64,000 nucleotides of DNA, taken from Streptomyces sp. LX-29. Its GTDB lineage: Bacteria > Actinomycetota > Actinomycetes > Streptomycetales > Streptomycetaceae. Within the stretch, counting starts at the first letter, position 1. Each line of letters starts with the position of its first letter. The DNA is taken from contig NZ_CP089746.1 in assembly GCF_029541745.1 (NCBI RefSeq), forward strand, positions 5,093,559 through 5,157,558, read 5' to 3'. A program made the translations under genes and the position numbers. The notes under the pieces were generated by a model. It did not search any database. It worked only from the letters and a program-made list of their open reading frames with translations, and had not been told where the DNA came from. Positions 15,937 to 24,763 of the stretch are shown piece by piece.

Positions 15937-16205
15937 GCCTGCCGTCGTCGCGCTGGCGCATCGGGCCCGCGCCCGAGCGGCGTCCCAGCCGCACCGAAGA
16001 GGGCGACGTGACGATGTCGTTCCCGATCAGCCGTGCCGGGAAGCCCGTCGCCATCGCCCCGCTCACGCTCACGCCCGCCGAGGCGGAGCAGCTCCACGCG
16101 GCGCTCTGCTACGTCCTGGCCGGCCAGCGGCCGCCCGACGGGGGCGACGTGCCGGAGTGCCGGTCGGCGTACCCGCGGAACGGGCCCGTCGTTCGCTGGC
16201 CGTAG
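15933..16205 (+). CDS. Hypothetical 90-residue protein
   Basis: GTG start overlaps the DUF7848 stop (GTGA). After about 40 disordered residues it has a compact C-terminal part, LTLTPAEAEQLHAALCYVLA, predicted helical. No known domain recognised. It ends 10 nt before the convergent LysR gene. Confidence 0.6.
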   Translation: MSLPSSRWRIGPAPERRPSRTEEGDVTMSFPISRAGKPVAIAPLTLTPAEAEQLHAALCYVLAGQRPPDGGDVPECRSAYPRNGPVVRWP

Positions 16206-16214
16206 CCGCCCCGT

Positions 16215-17120
16215 TCAGCCCGCCCGCGGCTCCCAGTGCTCCCGTAGCAGTCGGACCGTTTCGGTGATGGCGGGGCGGCGGGCGGCGCCGGGGCGCCAGA
16301 GGGCGTACAGCCGGCGGATCGGGGTGGGGCGGAGCGGGATGGCGATGACGCCGTCCGGGAGCGGGCCGCGGCCGAGGGCGGGGACCAGGGCGACGCCCAG
16401 CCCGGCGGCGACCAGGGCGATCTGCGAGTGGTACTCGGCGACCTGGTAGGCCAGGTCGGGCTCGTGGCCGGTGGCGCGCAGGGTGCGGACCAGCCAGTCG
16501 TGGCAGACCGTTCCCGGTGGCTGGCAGATCCAGCGGAGGCCCACCAGCTCCTCCCGGCGCAGGGTTGTGCGGTCGGCCAGCGGGTGCCGCGCCGGGACCA
16601 GGACGTCCGAGGGGTCGTCGCCGATCACCGCCTGTCGGACGCCGTCGGGGGCCGGGCGGGGCGCGATGTCCCAGTCGTGGGCGACGGCCAGGTCGATCAC
16701 CCCTCGGGCCACCAGGTCGGGGGAGAGGTGCGGGTCGACCTCGACCAGGCGGACGTCCAAGGACGCGTGGCGGTCCTTCAGCTCGGCGAGGACCGTCGGC
16801 AGCAGACCGCGCGCCGCCGTGGCGAAGGCGCCGATCACCAGGCGGCCCGCGGGCTGGCCGCGGCGCTCCTCCAGGGCGGTCTCCGCCCGCTCGACCAGGG
16901 CCAGCAGCTCCTCGGCCGTATCCGCCAGCTGGCGCGCCGCGTCGGTCAGAGCCACCCCGCGGCCCTGTCGCTCCAGCAGCGTCGTACGGGTCTCCCGCTC
17001 CAGCTTGGCGATCTGCTGGGAGACCGCCGAGGGCGTGTAGCCGAGCGCGATGGCGGCCGCGCTGACGGAGCCGTGGACGCCGACGGCGTGCAGCGCCCGC
17101 AACCGCGACAGGTCAAGCAT
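16215..17120 (-). CDS. LysR-family transcriptional regulator
   Basis: A 301-residue LysR regulator with an N-terminal winged HTH (SVSAAAIALGYTPSAVSQQI) and a two-lobed effector-binding domain starting near residue 90. Divergent from the EamA permease gene at 17214, which is its probable target; the 93-bp spacer contains a perfect 7-bp inverted repeat fitting a LysR box. Effector unknown. Confidence 0.92.
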   Translation of the reverse strand: MLDLSRLRALHAVGVHGSVSAAAIALGYTPSAVSQQIAKLERETRTTLLERQGRGVALTDAARQLADTAEELLALVERAETALEERRGQPAGRLVIGAFATAARGLLPTVLAELKDRHASLDVRLVEVDPHLSPDLVARGVIDLAVAHDWDIAPRPAPDGVRQAVIGDDPSDVLVPARHPLADRTTLRREELVGLRWICQPPGTVCHDWLVRTLRATGHEPDLAYQVAEYHSQIALVAAGLGVALVPALGRGPLPDGVIAIPLRPTPIRRLYALWRPGAARRPAITETVRLLREHWEPRAG

Positions 17121-17138
17121 CGGTCCCCCAGGTGACTT

Positions 17139-17153
17139 TGAAGCGTCGCTTCA
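17139..17153. promoter_or_regulatory. LysR box between LysR and EamA genes
   Basis: TGAAGCG-T-CGCTTCA, a perfect inverted repeat. A second, looser pair (TTCAT and ATGAA, 17150-17165) overlaps it. Confidence 0.6.
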
Positions 17154-17213
17154 TCCAACCATGAAGGGATCCGCGCTGGTGCTTCACGGTCCGCAGCCGG
17201 GAAGCTCGAGGTC

Positions 17214-18209
17214 ATGCGTCCCGCCCACATCGCCCTCGCGGTCGGCACCGCCGCCGTCTGGGGGCTGAACTTCGTCGTCATCGAGGTCGGCCTCGACCAC
17301 TTCCCGCCGCTGCTCTTCTGCGCGCTGCGCTTCCTGGCGGCCGCCTTCCCCGCCGTCCTGCTCGTCGGGCCGCCCCCGGTCGGCTGGCGGTGGATCGTGG
17401 CGGTGGGACTGGCGCTCGGTGTGGCCAAGTTCGGCCTGCTCTTCATCGGCATGCACCAGGGCATGCCCGCCGGGCTGGCCTCCCTGGTCCTCCAGATCCA
17501 GGCGGTGTTCACCGTACTGATCGCCGCCGCCGTGCTCGGCGAACGCCCCGGCCGGACCCGACTGCTGGGCATGGCCGTCGCGGCCGCCGGCATCGTCGTG
17601 GCCGCCGTCGACGGGGGCACCTCCGGGCCCGTGCTCGGCTTCGCCCTCACCATCGCCGCCGCGCTGTGCTGGGGCGTCTCCAACGTGGTCACCCGCCGTG
17701 CCGCGCCGCCCGACGCGCTGCGCTTCATGGTCTGGGTGAGCCTGGTGCCGATCCTGCCGTTGCTGGCCCTCTCACTGCTGTTCGAGGGCTGGTCCGCGGA
17801 CCGCGAGGCGCTCGCCTCCCTCGACTGGGGCGGCGCCGGCGCGATCCTCTACGTCGCCTGGGGCGCGACCGTGCTGGGCTTCGGAGCCTGGGGCTTCCTG
17901 CTGCGCACCTACGACGCCTCCGCGGTGGCCCCGTTCTCGCTGCTGGTGCCGGTCTTCGGGATGTCCTCCGCAGCGCTGCTGCTGGACGAGCGCGTCAGCC
18001 CGCTGCGCTGGCTGGCCGCCGCGTTGCTGGTCGCCGGGGTCGCGTTGACCACCCTGACCGGTGTCGGGGCCCGGCTCAGGGCGCGGCGCCCGGCAGCCGC
18101 CGGAGCCACTCCCGCGCCGCGCCCAGCAGCCCCGCCAGCTCCGGGACACGCGGGTACCAGCGCTTCTCGTACTCCCAGCACAGCCAGCCGTCCCAGCCCG
18201 CGCGGCTGA
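17214..18209 (+). CDS. EamA-family (DMT) permease
   Basis: A 331-residue inner-membrane protein with ten hydrophobic segments in two five-helix EamA repeats, the form of drug/metabolite exporters. The repeats end near residue 285 (TLTGVGARLRAR). The last 45 or so residues are Pro/Ala/Ser-rich and are encoded on DNA that is antisense to the 3' end of the convergent TIM-barrel gene. Probably exports an amino acid or small metabolite sensed by the neighbouring LysR regulator. Confidence 0.9.
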   Translation: MRPAHIALAVGTAAVWGLNFVVIEVGLDHFPPLLFCALRFLAAAFPAVLLVGPPPVGWRWIVAVGLALGVAKFGLLFIGMHQGMPAGLASLVLQIQAVFTVLIAAAVLGERPGRTRLLGMAVAAAGIVVAAVDGGTSGPVLGFALTIAAALCWGVSNVVTRRAAPPDALRFMVWVSLVPILPLLALSLLFEGWSADREALASLDWGGAGAILYVAWGATVLGFGAWGFLLRTYDASAVAPFSLLVPVFGMSSAALLLDERVSPLRWLAAALLVAGVALTTLTGVGARLRARRPAAAGATPAPRPAAPPAPGHAGTSASRTPSTASRPSPRG

Positions 18210-18906
18210 GCAGCCCCAGGCACTCGGTCAGCGGGAGCACTCCGGCGCCCAGCGGCAAGGGGGTGGTGTCGTCCGCCGAGGCGACGTCCTTGAGTTGCAC
18301 ATAGGCCAGGTGGGGGGCGAGGGCCGCATAGGAGTCGGTCGGCTCCTCGCCGCCCAGCCATGGGTGCAGCACATCCCAGATCGCGCCCACCGCGCCATGG
18401 CCGATCTCGTCGGGACCGACCACCCCGCCGTGCTCCACCCGGCCGAGCAGCCGCGCCACGGCCGCCCCGGTGCGATGCGAGTCATGGGTCTCCACCAGCA
18501 GCCGCACCCCCAGCTCGGCGGCGTATGGCGCGACGGCGGCCAGGCGGCGCACGGCGTCGGCGTCCGCCTCGTCCTCGGGGCGCTCCCCGGCGCCCGGGAA
18601 GACCCGGACGTGGCGGGCCCCCAGATCCCGGGCCAGGCCGAGGAGGGCGCGCAGCTCGGCGAGGACGGGTCCGTCGGAGCCGGGCGCGGCGACCCGCGCG
18701 TATCCGGCGACGGCGAGGACCTCCACCCCCGCCGCCCTGAACTCCTCGGCCGCCCGGCGTCGTTCGGCCGTGCCGAGCCCCGGGTGCACCGGCTCCTCCG
18801 GGTGGGCGCGCAGCTCCACGCCCTGGTAGCCGTGGTCGGCGGCGAGCGCGACCACCTCGGAGAGGGGCGCGCCGGGGACGCCCAGCGTCGAGAAGGCAAG
18901 CTTCAT
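18076..18906 (-). CDS. Sugar phosphate isomerase/epimerase, xylose-isomerase-like TIM barrel
   Basis: A 276-residue AP_endonuc_2-type TIM barrel. Metal/substrate-site segments include GVELRAHPEE (about residues 36-45), LLVETHDSH mid-chain, and the C-terminal CWEYEKRW. Start chosen at the ATG at 18906, after which the typical KLAFSTLG strand begins. An AAGCGCTT palindrome only 13 nt upstream matches the operator of the LacI-controlled operon at 21.6 kb, suggesting it works in that pathway. Its 3' end overlaps the convergent EamA gene by 134 bp. Confidence 0.88.
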   Translation of the reverse strand: MKLAFSTLGVPGAPLSEVVALAADHGYQGVELRAHPEEPVHPGLGTAERRRAAEEFRAAGVEVLAVAGYARVAAPGSDGPVLAELRALLGLARDLGARHVRVFPGAGERPEDEADADAVRRLAAVAPYAAELGVRLLVETHDSHRTGAAVARLLGRVEHGGVVGPDEIGHGAVGAIWDVLHPWLGGEEPTDSYAALAPHLAYVQLKDVASADDTTPLPLGAGVLPLTECLGLLSRAGWDGWLCWEYEKRWYPRVPELAGLLGAAREWLRRLPGAAP

Positions 18907-18918
18907 GACGATGACGCT

Positions 18919-18926
18919 AAGCGCTT
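18919..18926. promoter_or_regulatory. AAGCGCTT palindrome, LacI-type operator candidate 1
   Basis: 8-bp palindrome immediately upstream of the TIM-barrel gene start, identical in core to the site at 21523-21530 beside the LacI gene. Confidence 0.5.
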
Positions 18927-18941
18927 CGCTGGCGGGTATGC

Positions 18942-19028
18942 CATCTGCGGGTGCGTCGTGGCTGGTCGCGCCCACGCGGCGGAGCCGCACATGTCACAGC
19001 CCCGCGCCCCTTTGGGGCGCTGCCGAAC
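18942..19028. repeat. Streptomyces intergenic palindromic repeat, copy A
   Basis: Contains a TGCGGGTGCGTCGTGGCTGG-like leader and a GCGCCCC-TTT-GGGGCGC hairpin (19004-19020). The same element recurs at 29911 and 42356. In Streptomyces this repeat sits after genes and probably acts as a terminator or dispersed palindrome. Confidence 0.75.
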
Positions 19029-19106
19029 CGCACCGGACTTCGCCGAGCCCGCTGAGCGCCGCCCGCTGGACGGGCCGGGCTGCGCGCCCGTGGACCGTAC
19101 GGGGCC

Positions 19107-20051
19107 TCAGGTCGTCAGCGCGAGGCGCCAGTCCTGGCCGACCAGGTCGACGCCGAAGCTGTGGTGGGGCCGCTCGGCGACCAGCTCGAAACCGACCCGC
19201 TCGTAGATCGTCCGCGCGGCGGAGAGCACGTCGTTGGTCCACAGCACGACCTCCCGGTAGCCCCTCTCGCGCGCGAAGTCCACGCACCGCCGTACCAGCA
19301 GCTCCCCGATGCCCTCGCCCCGCGCGTCCGGCTCGACCAGCAGCAGGCGCAGCCGCGCGGCCCGCGGATCGTCCGCGTCGCGCACGCAGAGCACGGAGCC
19401 CACCGGGCGGTCGGCGAGCTCCGCGATCCAGGCCCGTTCGCACGCCGGGTCGTGCCCGGCGGCGAAGTCGCCGACGATGCGGGCCACCAGGCCCTCGAAC
19501 GCGGCGTCCCAGCCGAACTCACGGGCGTACAGCGCCCCGTGCCGCTGCACGATCCAGCCGTAATCGCCCGGTGCCGGCGGCCGCAGCCGCACCGGGGACG
19601 GCGGCCGCGGCTCCCCCAGGACGTCCGTCGCGATGCGCAGCGCGTCCCGCAACCTGCGCAGATCGGCCCAGCGCAGCCCGCGCAGCAGCAGGGCGACGGA
19701 GGCCCGTGAACGCTCCTCCAGCTCCGCGGCGACCGCCCGGCCGGCCGCGGTGAGCAGGACCTGCTGGTAGCGGGCGTCCATGTGGTGCCGCTCCCGGGTG
19801 ATCAGACCCTGCTCCTCGAACCGGCCGAGGGTCCGGCTCAGATGCGCGGCGGTCAGCCCGAGGTCCTCGCGCAGCTGGGAGACATGGGTGCGCTCGCGCC
19901 GCGAGAGCTCGCAGAGGATCCGCGCCTCGCTGGGCGTGTAGGGCGTGTGCGGCCGGCCGGGATGGTCCAGGGACCCGGTGAGCCGGGTGTAGAGGCGTTG
20001 GAAGCGGCGCACCTCGTCCACGGTTGCGCGCAGGTCGTCCCCGTGCCCCAT
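19107..20051 (-). CDS. MarR-GNAT fusion: HTH regulator plus acetyltransferase
   Basis: A 314-residue fusion of a MarR winged helix (residues about 35-150; LREDLGLTAAHLSRTLGRF is the recognition region) and a GNAT acetyltransferase domain (about 155-314) with an acetyl-CoA loop VEPDARGEGIGELLV. Such fusions are recurrent in actinomycetes and may acetylate a small ligand or a protein while sensing it. Ribosome site GGGGGAG precedes the ATG. No close partner gene. Confidence 0.9.
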   Translation of the reverse strand: MGHGDDLRATVDEVRRFQRLYTRLTGSLDHPGRPHTPYTPSEARILCELSRRERTHVSQLREDLGLTAAHLSRTLGRFEEQGLITRERHHMDARYQQVLLTAAGRAVAAELEERSRASVALLLRGLRWADLRRLRDALRIATDVLGEPRPPSPVRLRPPAPGDYGWIVQRHGALYAREFGWDAAFEGLVARIVGDFAAGHDPACERAWIAELADRPVGSVLCVRDADDPRAARLRLLLVEPDARGEGIGELLVRRCVDFARERGYREVVLWTNDVLSAARTIYERVGFELVAERPHHSFGVDLVGQDWRLALTT

Positions 20052-20197
20052 CGAGCTCCCCCTTCACGGAATCGCTTGACCCCATACTTGCTCCCGAACA
20101 ACTGCCTGGGAAGGGGTGTGGACGACCGGAGGCGAGGACGGCGCGCCGCCGACAGGCCCGCGGGGCGCGGGTGGCCCCGGCGCGGGGGCCGCGGGGC

Positions 20198-21292
20198 TCA
20201 GGCCGCGGCGCCGGCGCGGGGCGGCGCGGTCGACGCGCGGGCCATCAGTTCGGCCCGTACCATCGCCACCCCGCCCGGCGGCTCCGGCTCGCGGCCCAGC
20301 GCCAGCCTGCCGGCCCGCGCCCCCGCGTCGTGCAGCGGCAGTCGCACGGTAGTGAGCGACGGCACGGCGTCCACGCTGAACGGCAGGTCGTCGAAGCCGG
20401 CGACCGAGACGTCGTGCGGGATCCGCAGCCCTTGGTCGCGCAGGGCCGCGCAGGCGCCGAGCGCGACGGTGTCGTTGGCGGCTATGACCGCGGTCAGCCG
20501 CGGTTCCCTGCGCAGCAGTTCGAGGGTGGCGTCATAGCCGCAGGAGCGGTCGTACGGGCCGTGGACGGTCAGTCGCTCGGCTCCGTCGGCGAGGCCCTGG
20601 CCGGCCAGCGCCTCCCGGTGCCCCTCCAGACGGTCCCGAGTGGTGCTGCGGTCGGCCGGGCCGGCGACATAGCCGATGCGGCGGTGGCCGAAGGCCAGCA
20701 GGTGCTCGGTCAGCCGGCGCGCGCCACCGCGGTTGTCGAAGGTCAGCGTGGTGGCGTCGGGGATCGGGGGACGTCCGCAGAGCACCACCCGGGTGCCGGC
20801 GGCGGCCAGCCGGGATGCCTTGGCCTCCACGGCGGCCGCGTGCTCGGGGTGCTCGATCGCGCCGCCGGTGAGGATGACGGCGGCCGCGCGCTGACGCTGG
20901 AGCAGGGTGAGATAGGTGAGTTCGCGCTCCGGCGAACCGCCGGTGTTGCAGATGACGGCCAGCTTCTCGCCACCGCGCCGCGGCTCCCCGCCACGGCCCG
21001 GTTCACGGCGGGCGCCCGGCTCGCCGGCACCGCCCATCTCCGACTGCACGGCACCGGCGATGATCCCGAAGAACGGGTCCGCGATGTCGTTGACGAGGAC
21101 GCCGACCAGGTCAGAGGTGGCGGCCGCGAGAGCGCTTGCCGGGCCGTTGACCACGTACTCCAGCTCGTCGACCGCCCGCAGCACCCGGGCCCGGGTCGAC
21201 TCGGCCACCGGGTAGTTGCCGCTCAGGACGCGGGAGACGGTCGCCGCCGAGACCCGCGCCCGCGCCGCCACATCAGCCAGCGTCACTGTCAT
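20198..21292 (-). CDS. LacI-family transcriptional regulator
   Basis: A 364-residue LacI regulator: N-terminal HTH LADVAARARVSAATVSRVLS and a periplasmic-binding-protein-like effector domain. It contains an unusual Gly/Arg-rich insert of about 22 residues (after QSEMGG, near residue 97). Start fixed at the ATG at 21292 by GGAGGAAG upstream. Divergent from the oxidoreductase operon at 21607, with a palindromic AAGCGCTT operator between them, so it probably represses sugar or polyol catabolism until an inducer appears. Confidence 0.92.
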   Translation of the reverse strand: MTVTLADVAARARVSAATVSRVLSGNYPVAESTRARVLRAVDELEYVVNGPASALAAATSDLVGVLVNDIADPFFGIIAGAVQSEMGGAGEPGARREPGRGGEPRRGGEKLAVICNTGGSPERELTYLTLLQRQRAAAVILTGGAIEHPEHAAAVEAKASRLAAAGTRVVLCGRPPIPDATTLTFDNRGGARRLTEHLLAFGHRRIGYVAGPADRSTTRDRLEGHREALAGQGLADGAERLTVHGPYDRSCGYDATLELLRREPRLTAVIAANDTVALGACAALRDQGLRIPHDVSVAGFDDLPFSVDAVPSLTTVRLPLHDAGARAGRLALGREPEPPGGVAMVRAELMARASTAPPRAGAAA

Positions 21293-21606
21293 GGCTTCCT
21301 CCGTATGTGAGCACCGTGTGCGCCCGGCGCGCGCCGGGCGCCCCAGGGTTGCCGCATGCTCCGCCCATGCTCTCACCGCACCGGTCCGGGGCGGTGAACC
21401 GGTGACCGTCAGGCGAGACGCCGGGACGGTACGACATGCAACGCCCGCCCGCCATACGGCTGATAAGCGACCGGCGCCCTTGTTGGCGGATGCAAAAGGC
21501 GACTAGCGTGAAAGGGAGGGAAAGCGCTTGCTACGACCGTCCGCGAGGCCCGGGCGGCGAGGGCGGGCGGGGCCGGCGCGTGGGCGGACCGAAGGAGACG
21601 GACCAG
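21293..21606. other. LacI / oxidoreductase divergent control region
   Basis: 314 bp without a gene. Holds the operator at 21523-21530 and, near 21450-21480, the only AT-richer stretch, probably promoters for one or both directions. Confidence 0.5.
21523..21530. promoter_or_regulatory. AAGCGCTT palindrome, LacI-type operator candidate 2
   Basis: Core of GGGAAAGCGCTTGCTA, 77 bp before the oxidoreductase start. Typical symmetric centre of a LacI-family site. Confidence 0.6.
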
Positions 21607-22782
21607 GTGACGAGCGTGTCCCGCAAGACCTTACGCATCGCCATGAACGGGGTGACCGGCCGCATGGGCCACCGTCAGCACCTCGTGCGCTCGCTGCTCG
21701 CCATCCGGGAGCAGGGCGGCGTCGACATCGGTGACGGCGGCACGCTGTGGCCGGAACCGGTGCTGGTGGGGCGGCGGGAGCACGCGCTGACCGCGCTGGC
21801 CGAGCGCCATGGACTGGACCCGGTCGGCGACGTCAGCACCGACCTCGACGCGGTGCTCGCCGACCCGTCCGTGGACATCTACTTCGACGCCCAGGCCACC
21901 ACGGCCCGCGAGGGCGCCGTACGGAAGGCGATCGCGGCCGGCAAACACGTCTACACCGAGAAGCCCAGCGCCGGATCGCTGACCGGGGCGCTGGAGTTGG
22001 CCCGGCTCGCCGAGGCCGCCGGGGTGCGGCACGGAGTGGTCCAGGACAAGCTCTTCCTACCGGGCGTGCGCAAGCTCAAGCGGCTGATCGACGGCGGCTT
22101 CTTCGGCCAGATCCTTTCGGTGCGTGGCGAATTCGGGTACTGGGTCTTCGAGGGGGACTGGCAGCCGGCGCAGCGGCCGTCGTGGAACTACCGCGCGCAG
22201 GACGGCGGCAGCATCGCCGCCGACATGTTCCCCCACTGGGAGTACCTGCTGCGCGAGCTGTTCGGTCCGGTGCGGACCGTGCAGGCGCTGGTCACCACGC
22301 ACATCCCACGCCGGTGGGACGAGCGGGGCAAGCCGTACGAGGCGACCGCCGACGACGCCGCGTACGGGATCTTCGAGCTCGACGGCGGGATCGTGGCGCA
22401 GGTCAACTCCTCCTGGGCGGTGCGGGTGCACCGCGACGAGCTGGTGGAGTTCCAGGTGGACGGCACCGAGGGCTCGGCCGTGGCGGGGCTGCGTGAATGC
22501 CATGTGCAGCACCGCGCCACCACGCCCAAGCCGGTCTGGAACCCCGACCAGCCGACGGCCGAACGGTTCCGCGAGCAGTGGCAGCGGGTCCCCGACAACG
22601 CGGGCGACGAGGCCGACAACGCCTTCAGGGCGCAGTGGGAGCTGTTCCTGCGCCATGTGGCCCTCGGCGAGCCCTGGCACTGGGACCTGCTGGCCGGAGC
22701 GCGCGGCGTCCAACTGGCCGAGCTGGGCCTGGCCTCCTCGGCCTCCGGGCGTCGGCTGGACGTGCCGGAGCTGACGCTGTGA
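21607..22782 (+). CDS. Gfo/Idh/MocA-family oxidoreductase
   Basis: A 391-residue NAD(P)-dependent dehydrogenase for a sugar or cyclitol. Rossmann start TLRIAMNGVTGRMGHR, then the family hallmark YTEKPSAG (about residue 118) where Glu-Lys-Pro positions catalysis. GTG at 21607 chosen for the GAAGGAG 9 nt upstream. First gene of a three-gene operon; its stop overlaps the DUF993 start. Confidence 0.9.
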   Translation: MTSVSRKTLRIAMNGVTGRMGHRQHLVRSLLAIREQGGVDIGDGGTLWPEPVLVGRREHALTALAERHGLDPVGDVSTDLDAVLADPSVDIYFDAQATTAREGAVRKAIAAGKHVYTEKPSAGSLTGALELARLAEAAGVRHGVVQDKLFLPGVRKLKRLIDGGFFGQILSVRGEFGYWVFEGDWQPAQRPSWNYRAQDGGSIAADMFPHWEYLLRELFGPVRTVQALVTTHIPRRWDERGKPYEATADDAAYGIFELDGGIVAQVNSSWAVRVHRDELVEFQVDGTEGSAVAGLRECHVQHRATTPKPVWNPDQPTAERFREQWQRVPDNAGDEADNAFRAQWELFLRHVALGEPWHWDLLAGARGVQLAELGLASSASGRRLDVPELTL

Positions 22783-23936
22783 CGCTCCGGCTGCCGCGCG
22801 CGGGCGGCGCGCTGACCGCGTACCGGCCGCGCACCGAGCCGGTCTGGCATCCGCCTTCCGGTCGCCCGCCCGCTTCCCGCGCGGTCTTCGCGGCCGCACA
22901 CGTGGTCGCGGACCCGTACGCGGATTCCGGCCCCGAGGGCCCGGCCGTCGTGGACTGGGACGCCACCCTCGCCTTCCGCCGCCATCTGTGGGCGCACGGG
23001 CTCGGGGTGGCCGAGGCGATGGACACCGCGCAGCGCGGCATGGGCCTGGACTGGGCCACCGCGGCGGAGCTGATCACCCGGTCGGCGGCGGAGGCCAAGG
23101 CGGCCGGCGGCCGGATCGTCTGCGGCGCGGGCACCGACCAGCTGACCGGGCCGGCCTCGCTCGCCGCCGTCCGCACCGCCTACGAGGAGCAGTTGGCGCT
23201 GGTGGAGGGGGCGGGCGTGCCCGCCGTCCTGCTGGCCTCGCGCGCGCTGGCCGCCGTCGCGCGCGGCCCCGAGGACTATCTGGAGGTGTACGGATCGCTG
23301 CTGCGGCAGGCCGCCGAGCCGGTCGTCCTGCACTGGTTGGGCGCGATGTTCGACCCGGGCCTGCGCGGCTACTGGGGCGCCGACCGCCCGGAGGAGGCGG
23401 CCGAGACCCTGCTCGCGCTCTGCCGCGCCCACCCGGACAAGGTCGACGGGGTCAAGGTCTCGCTGCTGGACGCGGGGCGGGAAGTCGAGCTGCGCCGCCG
23501 GCTGCCCGCCGGGGTGCGCTGCTACACGGGCGACGACTTCCACTACCCCGAGCTCATCGCCGGCGACGCCGACGGCTTCAGCGACGCGCTGCTCGGCGTC
23601 TTCGACCCGCTGGCCGCACCGGCCGCCGCCGCCCTGCGGCGGCTGGACGGCGGCGACGCCCGGGGCTTCCGGGCGCTGCTGGACCCGACCGTGGCGCTGT
23701 CCCGGCAGCTGTTCCGGGCGCCGACCCGCTACTACAAGACCGGCGTGGTCTTCCTGGCCTGGCTCGCCGGCCACCAGGACCACTTCACCCTGCTCGGCGG
23801 CCTCCAGTCGGCGCGCTCGCTGCCCCATCTGGCCCGGGTGTACGAACTCGCCGACGGGCTGGGGCTGTTCCCCGACCCGACGCTGACCACGGCCCGCATG
23901 CGCCACTTCCTCGCCGTCCACGGAGTGGCGCCGTGA
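22779..23936 (+). CDS. DUF993 protein, dihydrodipicolinate-synthase-like TIM barrel
   Basis: A 385-residue protein of the DUF993 family, related to DapA-type aldolases by fold. Segments GRIVCGAGTDQL, PVVLHWLGAMFDPGLRGYWG and VDGVKVSLLD (lysine in the Schiff-base position) are recognisable. GTG start overlaps the preceding stop (GTGA). In this operon it would cleave or dehydrate a keto-sugar acid formed by the dehydrogenase; the reaction is not established. Confidence 0.85.
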   Translation: MTLRLPRAGGALTAYRPRTEPVWHPPSGRPPASRAVFAAAHVVADPYADSGPEGPAVVDWDATLAFRRHLWAHGLGVAEAMDTAQRGMGLDWATAAELITRSAAEAKAAGGRIVCGAGTDQLTGPASLAAVRTAYEEQLALVEGAGVPAVLLASRALAAVARGPEDYLEVYGSLLRQAAEPVVLHWLGAMFDPGLRGYWGADRPEEAAETLLALCRAHPDKVDGVKVSLLDAGREVELRRRLPAGVRCYTGDDFHYPELIAGDADGFSDALLGVFDPLAAPAAAALRRLDGGDARGFRALLDPTVALSRQLFRAPTRYYKTGVVFLAWLAGHQDHFTLLGGLQSARSLPHLARVYELADGLGLFPDPTLTTARMRHFLAVHGVAP

Positions 23937-24763
23937 CCGACCTGGCCGGGTTCAGCCTGAACCAGCAGACCATCCGGCAGTGGTCGCTGCCGCGGCTCGT
24001 CGAGGGCTGCGCGCGGGCCGGCGTCACGGCGGTCGGGCTGTGGCGGGAGCCGGTGCGGGAGTACGGGGTGGCGGCCACGGCCGCGCTGGTGCGGGCCGCC
24101 GGGCTGACCGTGACCAGCCTCTGCCGGGGCGGCTTCCTCACCGCCGCCGACCCGGCCGGGCGGGCGGCCGCGCTCGCCGACAACCGCTCCGCCATCGACG
24201 AGGCGGCGACGCTCGGCACCCGCACCCTGGTGCTGGTCTGCGGTGGGCTGCCCGACGGCAGCCGCGACCTGGGCGCCGCCCGGGAGCGGATCGGCGAGGC
24301 GCTCGCCCACCTCGCCCCGTACGCCGCCGAGCGGTCCGTGCGGCTGGCCGTCGAACCGCTGCACCCGATGTACGCCGCCGACCGCTGTGTGGTCTCCACC
24401 CTCGCCCAGGCCCTGGACCTGGCGGAGCGCTTCCCCGCCGACCAGGTGGGGGTGGTGGTGGACACGTACCACCTGTGGTGGGACGACACCGTGGCCGGGC
24501 AGATCGCCCGGGCCGGCGCCGGCGGCCGGATCGCCGCCTTCCAACTGGCCGACTGGGTGACTCCGCTGCCCGAGGGGGTGCTGCTGGGCCGGGGCCAGCT
24601 CGGGGACGGCTCCGTCGACCTGCGCTGGTTCCGCGGGCGGGTGACGGACGCCGGCTACTCCGGCCCGGCCGAGGTGGAGATCTTCAACCCGGCGCTGTGG
24701 GCGCGCGACGGCGCCGAGGTGCTGGCGGAGACGATCGGGCGTTTCCGCGCGCACGTGCTGTGA
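23933..24763 (+). CDS. Sugar phosphate isomerase/epimerase TIM barrel
   Basis: A 276-residue AP_endonuc_2-type TIM barrel: LAVEPLHPMYAADR and VVVDTYHLWWDD carry the metal-binding acid and histidine residues. The GTG start overlaps the DUF993 stop by 4 nt. Third gene of the LacI-controlled operon. With the second TIM-barrel gene at 18076 it may interconvert keto-sugar intermediates. Confidence 0.9.
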   Translation: MTDLAGFSLNQQTIRQWSLPRLVEGCARAGVTAVGLWREPVREYGVAATAALVRAAGLTVTSLCRGGFLTAADPAGRAAALADNRSAIDEAATLGTRTLVLVCGGLPDGSRDLGAARERIGEALAHLAPYAAERSVRLAVEPLHPMYAADRCVVSTLAQALDLAERFPADQVGVVVDTYHLWWDDTVAGQIARAGAGGRIAAFQLADWVTPLPEGVLLGRGQLGDGSVDLRWFRGRVTDAGYSGPAEVEIFNPALWARDGAEVLAETIGRFRAHVL

